This document shows, piece by piece, positions 50,225-58,210 of a stretch of DNA of 64,000 nt. Both the position numbers and the translations under genes were made by a program. This DNA comes from Streptomonospora sp. PA3 (lineage in GTDB: Bacteria > Actinomycetota > Actinomycetes > Streptosporangiales > Streptosporangiaceae). Under the pieces are notes generated by a model. The model made no database searches. It saw only the letters and a list, made by a program, of their open reading frames with translations, and had not been told where the DNA came from. The number at the start of each line of letters is the position of its first letter. Position 1 is the first letter of the stretch. The stretch covers positions 1-64,000 of the forward strand of contig NZ_VTZW01000010.1 in NCBI RefSeq assembly GCF_009728995.1. The letters run 5' to 3'.

Positions 50225-50626
50225 TCAGCCTCCGGCCGCCGCGGCGGATTCCCCCGCCGCCATCCGCCGCCGCCGGTCCTCGTGCGCCCGGGTCTCCTCC
50301 AGCAGCCGCTGGAGCGATTCGCGGGTGCTGATGAGCCCCTCGATGTGCGCGGAGAGCCGTTCGCACTCCCGGCTCAGCCGCTCCAGGGCCGCTTCGGAGT
50401 TCTCCTCGCTGGGCCGGTCGACGCAGGGCAGCAGTTCGGCGATGGTCCTGCTGGACAGGCCCGCGGCGTAGAGCCGCTGCAGGAACTCCACCCGGGCCAC
50501 CTGGTCCTCGGTGTAGTGCCGCTGCCCGCTGGCGCTGCGGGCGCTGGCGAGCAGCCCCTGCTCCTCGTAGTACCGCAGCGACCGGACGCTGGCTCCGGTC
50601 CGCCTCGCGAGCTCCCCGATACGCAC
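50225..50626 (-). CDS. MerR-family transcriptional regulator
   Basis: 133 residues. The MerR DNA-binding domain is at the N-terminus (VRIGELARRTGASVRSLRYYEEQGLLASARSASGQRHYTEDQVARVEFLQRLYAAGLSSRTIAELL). A coiled-coil dimerisation helix and a short Ala-rich tail follow. The single Cys (LLPCVDRP) alone does not suggest metal sensing. GTG 50626 has GGGGAGG 6 nt upstream. It is divergent from an old yellow enzyme gene whose promoter has the stretched spacer that MerR proteins act on. Confidence 0.92.
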   Translation of the reverse strand: MRIGELARRTGASVRSLRYYEEQGLLASARSASGQRHYTEDQVARVEFLQRLYAAGLSSRTIAELLPCVDRPSEENSEAALERLSRECERLSAHIEGLISTRESLQRLLEETRAHEDRRRRMAAGESAAAAGG

Positions 50627-50661
50627 GTGTTCCTCCCCGCTATGAGCTGCGGCACAGCGAC

Positions 50662-50693
50662 TTGCCTCTGACACCGATGTCAGGTTCTAGCTT
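50662..50693 (+). promoter_or_regulatory. MerR-type stretched promoter of the old yellow enzyme gene
   Basis: A -35-like TTGCCT (50662-50667) and a -10-like TAGCTT (50688-50693) are separated by 20 bp. The inverted repeat CTGACA-CCGA-TGTCAG (50668-50683) sits inside the spacer. This is the layout of promoters activated by MerR-family DNA distortion. Confidence 0.7.
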
Positions 50694-50738
50694 AAGCGCA
50701 GTGCCCGACGGCCGGGCACCATCGGGAAGGAGAACCCC

Positions 50739-51812
50739 GTGCCCACACTCTTCCACCCCTATCGGCTCGGCGACCTGGCGCTGCCCAACCGGGTGGTCAT
50801 GGCTCCCATGACGCGGGTCCGCGCCGCCGCCGGCGGTCTGGCGACACCGTCGATGGCGGCGTACTACGCCCAGCGGGCGAGTGCCGGGCTCATCGTGAGC
50901 GAAGGCGTGCAGCCGAGCCTGATCGGGCAGTCGAACCCCGGCACCCCCGGCCTGCACACCGACGACCAGGTCGCCGCGTGGCGGCCGGTCACCGACGCCG
51001 TGCACACCAACGGCGGGCGCATCTTCGCCCAGATCATGCACGGCGGCCGGGTCTCGCACCCCGACACCACCGGCATGCGGCCGGTCGGGCCCTCGGCCGT
51101 TTCGGCCGTCGGCGAGGTCTTCACCCCGACCGGCCCGCAGCCCGCGCCGGCCCCGCGCGCCCTGGACACCGACGAGGTGCCCGAGCACGCCCTGGCCTAC
51201 GCGGCGGCGGCGCGCCGCGCCGTCGACGCCGGCTTCGACGGCGTCGAGCTGCACGGCGCCAACGGCTACCTGATCTCGCAGTTCCTGTCGTCCAACGCCA
51301 ACCTGCGCACCGACCGCTACGGCGGCTCGATCGCCAACCGGATCCGCTTCGCCGTGGAGGCGGCGTCCGCGACCGTCGACGCCGTGGGCGCGGCCCGGAC
51401 GGGCATCCGGCTCTCGCCGGGCGGGGGGTTCTGGGGCGTGGAGGAGGACGATACGCCCGAGCTCTACGCCGCGCTCCTGGCCGAGCTGGCCCGGCTCCAA
51501 CCGGCCTACATCCACCTGGAGGCCACCGCCGACGAAGAGGTGCTGGTCGGGCTCCGCCGCGCCTGGCCCGGGACCTTCGTCGTGAACCCGTCGGTTCCGA
51601 TGGGCCCCAAGCAGACCGGCCGGGCCGAGGCCGACCGCTGGCTCGACCTGGGCGCCGACCTCATCAGCTTCGGCCGCGCCTTCATCGCAAACCCCGACCT
51701 GGTCGAACGCCTGCGCACCGGGGTCCCCCTGGCTCCCGTCGACGAGGACACCTTCTACCAGGGCGGCGACAGGGGCTATCTGACCTACCCGGCCTACCAG
51801 TACACGGCCTGA
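50739..51812 (+). CDS. Old yellow enzyme / alkene reductase (N-ethylmaleimide reductase-like)
   Basis: 357 residues in an FMN-binding TIM barrel: LFHPYRLGDLALPNRVVMAPMTRVRA at the N-terminus, IMHGGRVSHP, GFDGVELHGANGYLISQFLSSNANLRTDRYGGSIANRIRF, and FGRAFIANPDLVERLRTG for phosphate binding. It matches the NemA/OYE class, which reduces electron-poor alkenes, quinones and nitro compounds with NAD(P)H. GTG 50739 has AAGGAGA 7 nt upstream. It is probably induced by electrophiles through the divergent MerR protein. Confidence 0.94.
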   Translation: MPTLFHPYRLGDLALPNRVVMAPMTRVRAAAGGLATPSMAAYYAQRASAGLIVSEGVQPSLIGQSNPGTPGLHTDDQVAAWRPVTDAVHTNGGRIFAQIMHGGRVSHPDTTGMRPVGPSAVSAVGEVFTPTGPQPAPAPRALDTDEVPEHALAYAAAARRAVDAGFDGVELHGANGYLISQFLSSNANLRTDRYGGSIANRIRFAVEAASATVDAVGAARTGIRLSPGGGFWGVEEDDTPELYAALLAELARLQPAYIHLEATADEEVLVGLRRAWPGTFVVNPSVPMGPKQTGRAEADRWLDLGADLISFGRAFIANPDLVERLRTGVPLAPVDEDTFYQGGDRGYLTYPAYQYTA

Positions 51813-51816
51813 CCTC

Positions 51817-51846
51817 GGTGGGCCGCGGCGGGGGCCGCGGCCCACC
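51817..51846. terminator. Bidirectional hairpin between OYE and phytase genes
   Basis: GGTGGGCCGCGGC (51817-51829) and GCCGCGGCCCACC (51834-51846) form a perfect 13-bp stem with a 4-nt loop, directly after the OYE stop and 24 bp before the end of the convergent phytase gene. Confidence 0.85.
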
Positions 51847-51870
51847 GGGTCGCCCGGGGCGCGGGCGCTG

Positions 51871-53211
51871 CTAGGCGGCGGGAGCGTTGCCCGCGGTGGT
51901 GTCGGTCTTCAGCCGCAGCGCGTCGGCGACCCGCCCCCAGTCGACGTAGGAGAAGCCGGTGGCATCGCGTCCCGGGTCGGTGTCGGGGCCGGACTCGGGC
52001 TCGTCGTGCACGACCAGCAGGCCGCGGGTGTAGTCGCCGACGGCTCGGTTGGTGACCGCGAGCCCGTCTGAGCCGTGGATGTCGTCGACCCCGTCGCCGG
52101 CGACCCGGAAGGTGCCCAGGGAGCGGTTCCGCCCCTGCGTGGTGTAGACCGCGAACCGGTCGTCGCCCTGGCTGGAGACCAGGATGTAGCCGGTTCGGCC
52201 GGGTCCGTAGTAGATGCCGACTCCTTCGGCGTCGGCGGTCAGGTTGGTCCCGCCGTAGGAGGGGGCGTCGGGGTCGTCGGGCTCGCACTCGTCGGTGGCG
52301 GGGTTGTACGTGGCGGGGACGCCGAAGCCGGCGACCCTGTCGACGAGCACCGGATCGCCCGAGCCCAGGGGCAGCGGGATCCGCCACAGCCCGACGTCTT
52401 CCTGGGCGGCGAACAGCGTGCCGGTGCGCTGGTCGACCGCCACCCCTTCCAGGTGCGGACGCGTCCCCGGTTCGCCGCAGGGCCGCCACACGGTGCCGTC
52501 GGGCAGCTCGAAGCGTGCGGGCAGGTCCATCGTCTCGATCCCGGTGTAGCCCACGGTGCCGCCGCGAGGGACGATCCGGGCGGTGGCGATCGAGGTCTCG
52601 TCGGCCTGGGTGGCCACCGCGTAGGCCTCGTCGGCGTTCGGCTGCCAGACGGCGACTCCGTAGGCGGTGCGCTCCTCGGCGACGGCCTTGCGGTCGGGGT
52701 TGAACAGGAAGTCCTGGCCGGGCGCTGTGACCTCGGTCAGCGGCGCCTCGGCGGCCGCTCCGGCCGGGTCGATGGTCCAGAACCTCAGCTGGTCGTTGTA
52801 GCGGTCCGAGACGACGGCCACGTCGGCGGTCTCCCCGCCGACGGTGATGCCGGTGGCGATGTCGACGTTGTTGTAGCGGCCGTCCACACCGTCGTCGCCC
52901 GGTGCGGGCGCGGCCGCGATGGACTGGATCTCCTCGGAGTCCAGGTCGTAGACCCGCAGGCCGCCTTCTTTCGCGGTCGCCAGCACGAGACTCCGGCCCG
53001 GGTCGCTCGGGTGCACCCAGATCGCCGGGTCGTCGCCGGAGGCGTTGCCGCCCTGTTCGTCGTCATACAGCGGGGGCGTTTCGTTGTCGGTCGTCACCAC
53101 GGCCGGCCCGGTCCCCCGTTTCCGGGCGGGCTCGGCTTCCTCCGCCGCGGCGGCGGGTGCGAGGGGGCCGAGGAGCGCGATCGCGGTGAGTGCCGTGAGG
53201 GTGAGGCGCAT
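51871..53211 (-). CDS. Secreted beta-propeller phytase
   Basis: 446 residues. A signal peptide (MRLTLTALTAIALLGPLAPAAAAEE) is followed by a six-bladed phytase propeller. Characteristic blocks are DDPAIWVHPSDPGRSLVLATAKEGGLRVYDLDS, YNNVDIATGI, YNDQLRFWTID, PHLEGVAVDQRTGTLFAAQEDVGLWRIPL and DDRFAVYTTQGRNRSLGTFRV. The many Asp/Glu residues fit calcium-dependent phytate hydrolysis outside the cell. ATG 53211. A PHO-box-like 11-bp direct repeat lies upstream, consistent with phosphate-starvation control. Confidence 0.95.
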   Translation of the reverse strand: MRLTLTALTAIALLGPLAPAAAAEEAEPARKRGTGPAVVTTDNETPPLYDDEQGGNASGDDPAIWVHPSDPGRSLVLATAKEGGLRVYDLDSEEIQSIAAAPAPGDDGVDGRYNNVDIATGITVGGETADVAVVSDRYNDQLRFWTIDPAGAAAEAPLTEVTAPGQDFLFNPDRKAVAEERTAYGVAVWQPNADEAYAVATQADETSIATARIVPRGGTVGYTGIETMDLPARFELPDGTVWRPCGEPGTRPHLEGVAVDQRTGTLFAAQEDVGLWRIPLPLGSGDPVLVDRVAGFGVPATYNPATDECEPDDPDAPSYGGTNLTADAEGVGIYYGPGRTGYILVSSQGDDRFAVYTTQGRNRSLGTFRVAGDGVDDIHGSDGLAVTNRAVGDYTRGLLVVHDEPESGPDTDPGRDATGFSYVDWGRVADALRLKTDTTAGNAPAA

Positions 53212-53251
53212 GAGCGCGATCCTCGCCCACGGCGGCGTGTGCCGGGTGGCC

Positions 53252-53273
53252 GGACCGCGAACTTCCGGAGAAC
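53252..53273 (-). promoter_or_regulatory. PHO-box-like direct repeat upstream of phytase
   Basis: On the minus strand, GTTCTCC and GTTCGCG start 11 nt apart (53267-53273 and 53256-53262). The actinomycete PhoP box uses 11-nt units with GTTCACC. The match is 6 of 7 and 5 of 7, located 41-62 bp before the ATG. Confidence 0.5.
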
Positions 53274-53328
53274 GCGGGCGCGGCTGCTCCCGGCACGCCC
53301 GCGGCGCCGCCCCTCCTCCCCCGTCGGC

Positions 53329-54897
53329 TCAGCGTCGGTCGGGCGCGGTGCGGTGGAACCAGGTCTCCCCCACCACCATGTCGTCGACGCCGTGGTCCTC
53401 GCAGTAGCGCACCAGGTCGGACATGCGGTTGATGAAGCCGCTCCCCTTGAAGTTCAGCGACGTGTTGCACAGCATGCCCGGCCCGCCGGTGCGCTCCGCG
53501 AAGGCGCTGAGCAGGGCGTGCAGGCGCGGGTTGGTGTCCGTGCCGACCGTCTGGACGCGCGCGGAGCCGTCCACGTGGGTGACCGCGCCGTACTCCGCGG
53601 TGCGGAACTCCCGGAAGTACAGCATGTAGGGGTCGGGGAAGTCGTGGGCGAAGACCGCGGCCGTGTCCTCCACGCGGCAGCACGGGGCGATTGGGCGGTA
53701 GTCCTCGCGCTGTTTGATGCGGTTGAGCCGGTCTCTGGTGGCCGGGTCGCGCGGCTCCGCCAGCAGCGAGCGGTTGCCCAGGGCTCGCGGGCCGATCTCC
53801 CAGCGGCCCTGCACCCAGGCCACGACGCGGCCGGAGCCGAGTGCGTCGGCGATCCCGCGCAGGTCCGCGGAGCGCCGGTGCCAGCGCGCGCCGTCGGGGT
53901 CGCGGTCCCAGACGAACTCCCGGCCGCTGTAGACGCTCCAGTCGATGTGCGGATCGCCGGTCGCCGCGAGCTGGGCGTCGGCGGCGGTGCCGATCGCCGA
54001 ACCGGAGTCGTTGGTGCAGGGTGGCACGAACACCGAGGAGAAGTGCCCGTCGAACCGCCAGCGCGCGTTCCATTCGCAGTTCAGCCCGCAGCCGCCGGAG
54101 ATCCGCAGCGGCAGGCCGGGCGGCAGCTCCTCTTTGGCCATGCGGAAGAACGTGTCGAAGAGGCGGTCGCTGAGCAGCGCCGCGGCGTCCACCGCGACCT
54201 GCGAGCGCACACCGGAGTTGTAGACGGGGCTGTCGGCGAAGGCGCCCTTGGGCGCCGGGTAGATGGTGGGGGTCTGCAGGATCCGTTCGACGGTGCGCAC
54301 GGTCTCGGCACCGGCGGACTCCGCGTCGCCGTAGGCGGCGAGGGCCATCAGCTTGCCGCTGTCGCTGAGGTCGGGGACGGCACCCTCGTCGGGGAACGTG
54401 GGATCGGCCAGGGCGAACAGGAAGGCGTAGCGGGCGCCGGGCTGCTCCAGGACGGGCAGCTCGCGCTGAATGCGGAACTCCTCGTCGAGCAGGTAGAACG
54501 CGCCGGTGACGCCCTCCCATACCAGTACCACCTGCGCCTGGGGCGGCTCCGGCCGCGGCGCCATGCCGACCGCCATCATGATGTGCGAGCGGACGTGGGA
54601 GGAGGAGAACATCTCCGCCTGGCGGCCGAAGAACCGCCTCCGGTGCCGGACGGGCGCGGCCGTGCCGTGGTAGCCGGCGCCGATGGGCGCCTTCCCGCTC
54701 TGCCAGCCGCCCAGTGCGAACACGTCGGGGAGGCGGTCGAGGCTTTCGGCGTTGTCGAACAGGGCCGCGGGGGTTAGCGGGGAGTGCCGGGGGAAGGAGT
54801 CCTTCTCCGCCTCCAGCGACTCCACCAGCACGCCGTCCTCGACGACGGCGACGGACCCGTCGTGGCCGGGCTTGAACGCGGCGATGAGCATGCACAC
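53329..54897 (-). CDS. NodU/CmcH-family O-carbamoyltransferase
   Basis: 522 residues. The N-terminal Kae1-like domain has IAAFKPGHDGSVAVVEDGVLV for carbamoyl-phosphate and metal handling. RISGGCGLNCEWNARW follows, then the C-terminal block VVAWVQGRWEIGPRALGNRSLLAEPRDPATRDRLNRIKQREDYRPIAP, the strongest family signature. Members carbamoylate hydroxyl groups of natural products (novobiocin, tobramycin, cephamycin) or Nod factors. No other biosynthetic gene is nearby, so the acceptor is unknown. ATG 54897 (MCMLIAAF) is likely, though the second Met at residue 3 could serve. A small MerR-like gene follows upstream on the same strand. Confidence 0.93.
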   Translation of the reverse strand: MCMLIAAFKPGHDGSVAVVEDGVLVESLEAEKDSFPRHSPLTPAALFDNAESLDRLPDVFALGGWQSGKAPIGAGYHGTAAPVRHRRRFFGRQAEMFSSSHVRSHIMMAVGMAPRPEPPQAQVVLVWEGVTGAFYLLDEEFRIQRELPVLEQPGARYAFLFALADPTFPDEGAVPDLSDSGKLMALAAYGDAESAGAETVRTVERILQTPTIYPAPKGAFADSPVYNSGVRSQVAVDAAALLSDRLFDTFFRMAKEELPPGLPLRISGGCGLNCEWNARWRFDGHFSSVFVPPCTNDSGSAIGTAADAQLAATGDPHIDWSVYSGREFVWDRDPDGARWHRRSADLRGIADALGSGRVVAWVQGRWEIGPRALGNRSLLAEPRDPATRDRLNRIKQREDYRPIAPCCRVEDTAAVFAHDFPDPYMLYFREFRTAEYGAVTHVDGSARVQTVGTDTNPRLHALLSAFAERTGGPGMLCNTSLNFKGSGFINRMSDLVRYCEDHGVDDMVVGETWFHRTAPDRR

Positions 54898-54906
54898 TCC
54901 CCTGTC

Positions 54907-55401
54907 TCAGCGTCCGATGTCCGGCAGCCGCGCCGCCCCGGGGGCGCGGCCGCAAGCGGTTGCCCTGGGGAAACCGTATGTGGCGGCGGCCGGCACGGCG
55001 GATTCGCGGGCCGCGCCGCGGCGGCCCCGGCCGAGGGAGCCGGGTCCGGACTCGTCGGTGAGGACGGTCTTGACCAGCGTCAGGTCGAGCCCCTGCTCGC
55101 GGAGTTCGGCGACGGCGAGCACGCGCTCGACGTCGCGCGGCGGGTAGCCGCGGCCGCCTGCCGGGCCGCGCACCGAGGCGATCAGCCCGCGGTTCTCATA
55201 GACTCTCAGCTCCGCGGCCGGCACCCCGCTGATGGCCGCCGCCACCACGGCCGAGCACGCCACCGCTCCGGGGTGGGGCCGCCCCGGAAGAGCCGCCTGC
55301 GCCCGGCCCCCGCCGCGCTTGGGCAGCGGGACCGGCCGATCTTCGCCGTCGGGGTCCTCGGGTCCGGGGTCGGTGTCGGGTCTGTCCGGGCTGTGGCGCA
55401 T
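54907..55401 (-). CDS. MerR-like helix-turn-helix protein
   Basis: 164 residues. A MerR-type DNA-binding segment lies in the middle (ISGVPAAELRVYENRGLIASVRGPAGGRGYPPRDVERVLAVAELREQGLDLTLVKTVL), flanked by a long disordered, Pro/Asp-rich N-terminus and a Gly/Arg/Ala-rich tail. The placement resembles HspR-type regulators, but no chaperone genes adjoin. ATG 55401 (MRHSPDRPD) is chosen; an in-frame TTG exists at 55434. It ends 9 bp before the carbamoyltransferase start on the same strand, so it may control that gene. Confidence 0.7.
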   Translation of the reverse strand: MRHSPDRPDTDPGPEDPDGEDRPVPLPKRGGGRAQAALPGRPHPGAVACSAVVAAAISGVPAAELRVYENRGLIASVRGPAGGRGYPPRDVERVLAVAELREQGLDLTLVKTVLTDESGPGSLGRGRRGAARESAVPAAATYGFPRATACGRAPGAARLPDIGR

Positions 55402-55554
55402 GAGCCCGCGGCTACCCGAGTCGTCCGCGGTCAATCGCCGCTTGGCCCTACCGCTGTCGCAGGTGGCGGGCCGGTGCTCGCCCGAGGGGGCGCGGCCCGC
55501 GAGCCGCCCGCCCGCGGTCGGGACCGCAGGCGGGCGGGGAGGGGATGGGGGCTC

Positions 55555-56601
55555 TTAGGCGGCGGGCTCGGCGCGGAGGTCCTTGGGGACGATCTCGGTG
55601 TAGCCGGGCGGGTTCTCCACGAGGCCGGTCGAGGTGTGGAACTCCAGGGCCGTCTCGACGGAGTCCTTGGAGAACCCGATCCCCGGCGGCACCTGCTCGC
55701 GCATGATGGGCACCAGCTCCTCGCGGGCCTGCTCGTCGATGCCCTCCATGTAGCTGGCGAGCAGCTCCTGGATCTTCGGGTCCTCGCGGATGTCCTTGTT
55801 GGCGCGTTCGATGGCCCGCTGAAAGGCCTCGACCTCCTCGGCTTTGTCCTCCCGTACGGCCCGGGTGCTGAACACGACGCCGTGGGCGGTGTGCTCGAAC
55901 CCGGGGATGTCGCCGCGCGAGGGGGAGATGTAGGTGGTGCCCACACCGGTGGCCTCGGCCTGCTGGGGCACCGGCTGGAAGAACGACAGCGCGTCCACCT
56001 GGCCGGACTCCAGCGCACCCAGTGCGGCGGAGGGGTCGGCGCCGAGGTTGACCAGCTTGGCGTCGGTGGCCGGATCGAGCCCGTTGCGCTGGAAGACGTA
56101 GGCGACCAGCGCCTCGGTCCCGCTTCCGGGGCCGGTGATGCCGATGTTCTTGCCCTCCAGGGCGGCGATGCGCTCCTTGAGCGGCGCGTCGGCGGACGGG
56201 CCGTCGAAGTCCTCGCTGACGACGATGTCGACGTAGTACTTCTCGACCAGGTTGGCCACCAGCTCGGTGGAGTCGTCGTTGCCGTACAGGTTCAGGGCGT
56301 CGGTCAGCACCCCCGCGCCCAGGTCGATGCTGCCCGACTGCAGGGCGGCCGCCAGCTTGGCGCCCGTGCCCATGCGCGGCCGCTCGCCGAGCTTGAGGCC
56401 CTCGTCCTCGAAGTAGCCGCGCTCCTCGGCGACATACAGCGGGAAGAAGGCGACGGAGTCGCTGATCTGGCCGACGTTGAGCACGCCGTCGGGGGTGTCG
56501 GAGGAGCCGCCGGCGCATGCGCTCGTGGCGATCATCAGGGCGGAGAGCGCACCGGCCGCCGCCGTCGCGCGCATCCGGCGCGCCGTGGTCGTGATTGTCA
56601 T
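55555..56601 (-). CDS. NitT/TauT-type ABC transporter substrate-binding lipoprotein
   Basis: 348 residues. A lipoprotein signal peptide ends MIATSACAGG. The SsuA/ThiY-like fold is seen in VGQISDSVAFFPLYVAEERGYFEDEGLKLG, GAKLAAALQSGSIDLGAGVLTDALN, NIGITGPGSGTEALVAYVFQRNGLDP and ALESGQVDALSFFQPVPQQAEATGVGTTYIS. ATG 56601 has GGAGG 8 nt upstream and overlaps the permease stop by ATGA. It is the last gene of the operon that runs from the amidohydrolase. The ligand is presumably a carboxylate degraded by the neighbouring enzymes. Confidence 0.93.
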   Translation of the reverse strand: MTITTTARRMRATAAAGALSALMIATSACAGGSSDTPDGVLNVGQISDSVAFFPLYVAEERGYFEDEGLKLGERPRMGTGAKLAAALQSGSIDLGAGVLTDALNLYGNDDSTELVANLVEKYYVDIVVSEDFDGPSADAPLKERIAALEGKNIGITGPGSGTEALVAYVFQRNGLDPATDAKLVNLGADPSAALGALESGQVDALSFFQPVPQQAEATGVGTTYISPSRGDIPGFEHTAHGVVFSTRAVREDKAEEVEAFQRAIERANKDIREDPKIQELLASYMEGIDEQAREELVPIMREQVPPGIGFSKDSVETALEFHTSTGLVENPPGYTEIVPKDLRAEPAA

Positions 56602-57449
56602 GTCCGTGCCTCCGCTGGTTTCCACCGGCTCACGCGGTGGTCGAGAAGTCCGACGAGGAAATTGAGGATCGCGGCGATCACGCTGAGCACCACGAGGGTG
56701 GCGAACACCCCGGCGGTGTCGAACTGCGCCGCGGAGTTGCTGATCAGGTAGCCCAGGCCCCGGTTGGAGGCCACCAGCTCACCGATCACCGCGCCGATCA
56801 GCGCATAGGGGATCGCCACCTTGAGACCGGTGAGCATCCCGGTCATCGACGCGGGCAGCACCACCTTCAGCGCGATGTCGCGGGGCCCGCCGCCCATGAG
56901 CCGCACCGCGTCGATCAGCCCGCGGTCGACCTCGCGCACCCCGGCGGCGGTGTTCAGGAAGACCAGGAAGAACACCGTCACCGCGGCGAGCAGGATCTTC
57001 ATGTCCATCTCGATGCCGAACCAGACGATGAACAGCGGCGCCAGCGCCACCTTCGGGATCGCGTACAGCGCCATGATGAAGGGGTCCAGCACCCGGTACA
57101 CGGTCGGCAGGGAGGTCAGGACGAAGCCCAGCAGCGCACCGCCGGCCGAGCCGAGGGCGTAGCCGTAGACGACCTCCTGCAGGGTGATCCAGGAGTGCAT
57201 CCACAGGGTGCCGTCGGCGTTCCACTCGACCAGGCGGGTCCAGATGTCGCTGGGCCTGCTGGTGAAGCTCGGGTCGAAGATCCGCCCGGCGGCCAGCTGC
57301 CATACCGCGATCAGGCCCGCGATCAGGGCGATTCGGGCACTCCAGATGGAGGTGGTGCGGCCGTTGCGCTCCCACCAGGAGCGCTGCAGGGCCACGACAT
57401 CGGCCCGGCCGGCGGAGTCGGTCTTCGGCGATTCGGTCATGGTGCTCAT
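56598..57449 (-). CDS. NitT/TauT-type ABC transporter permease
   Basis: 283 residues with six membrane passes. The EAA loop region is DAVRLMGGGPRDIALKVVLPASMTGMLTGLKVAIPYALIGAVIGELVASNRGLGYLI, typical of SsuC/TauC. AIPKVALAPLFIVWFGIEMDMKI is the family-specific motif. ATG 57449 overlaps the ATPase stop (ATGA), and its own stop overlaps the binding-protein start. Confidence 0.95.
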   Translation of the reverse strand: MSTMTESPKTDSAGRADVVALQRSWWERNGRTTSIWSARIALIAGLIAVWQLAAGRIFDPSFTSRPSDIWTRLVEWNADGTLWMHSWITLQEVVYGYALGSAGGALLGFVLTSLPTVYRVLDPFIMALYAIPKVALAPLFIVWFGIEMDMKILLAAVTVFFLVFLNTAAGVREVDRGLIDAVRLMGGGPRDIALKVVLPASMTGMLTGLKVAIPYALIGAVIGELVASNRGLGYLISNSAAQFDTAGVFATLVVLSVIAAILNFLVGLLDHRVSRWKPAEART

Positions 57450-58210
57450 CTCGCCCCCTTTCGCAGCGCTTCGGTCATCTCCCGGTGCAGCGCGACGAAG
57501 TTCGACTCCACCCGCAGCTCGTCGGGGTCCCGCGGGCGCGGCAGGTCGATCTCGCGGTCGAGGACGCAGCGTCCGCGCAGCCCCAGCACCACGACGCGGT
57601 CGCCCAGCAGGAGCGCCTCCTCGATGTCGTGGGTCACGAACACCACCGTCTGGCCGCTGTCCTGCCACAGGCGCAGCAGCTCGGCCTGCAGGTCGGTGCG
57701 CAGCTGGGCGTCCAGCGCCCCGAACGGCTCGTCCATCAGCAGGGTCTCGGGGTCGCCGACCAGCATCCGAGCCAGGCTAACCCGGCGCCGCATGCCGCCG
57801 GAGAGCTCGCGCGGGTAGTGGCGCTCGAACCCGGTCAGCCCCACGCGCTCGATGAGGTCCATGGCGCGCGCCCGCCGCTCCTGGGCGGGCGCACCGCTGA
57901 TCTCCATGGGCATCTCGATATTGCGGCGCACGTCGCGCCAGGGCATCAGGGTGTCGCTCTGGGTGAGGTAGCTGATCTCGGTCCGGGGACCGGTGATCGG
58001 GCTGCCGTGGTAGGTCACCGTGCCGGATGTGGGCCGGATCAGGCCGGAGAGCAGGTTGAGGGCGGTGGACTTGCCGCAGCCGCTGCGCCCCAGGATGGTG
58101 ACGAAGCTGCCCTTCTCGACCTGGAGGTTGAAGTCGCGCAGGGCGACGATCCCGGTGTCGTCCTTGACGAACTGCTTGGTCAGGCCCTGTACGTCCAAAA
58201 GCGTGCTCAT
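57446..58210 (-). CDS. NitT/TauT-type ABC transporter ATP-binding protein
   Basis: 254 residues. Walker A GRSGCGKST, Q-loop LTQSDTLMPW, signature LSGGMRRRVSLARML, Walker B TLLMDEPFGALD and H-loop VFVTHDIEEAL are all intact. It most resembles SsuB/TauB. ATG 58210 overlaps the aldolase-like gene stop by 4 nt, so transport and catabolic genes are co-translated. Confidence 0.96.
   Translation of the reverse strand: MSTLLDVQGLTKQFVKDDTGIVALRDFNLQVEKGSFVTILGRSGCGKSTALNLLSGLIRPTSGTVTYHGSPITGPRTEISYLTQSDTLMPWRDVRRNIEMPMEISGAPAQERRARAMDLIERVGLTGFERHYPRELSGGMRRRVSLARMLVGDPETLLMDEPFGALDAQLRTDLQAELLRLWQDSGQTVVFVTHDIEEALLLGDRVVVLGLRGRCVLDREIDLPRPRDPDELRVESNFVALHREMTEALRKGAR

Noticed and set aside
54907-55401. 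HspR heat-shock regulator
   Set aside because: The helix-turn-helix placement is similar but there is no dnaK-grpE-dnaJ neighbour and no HAIR-like repeat was seen.
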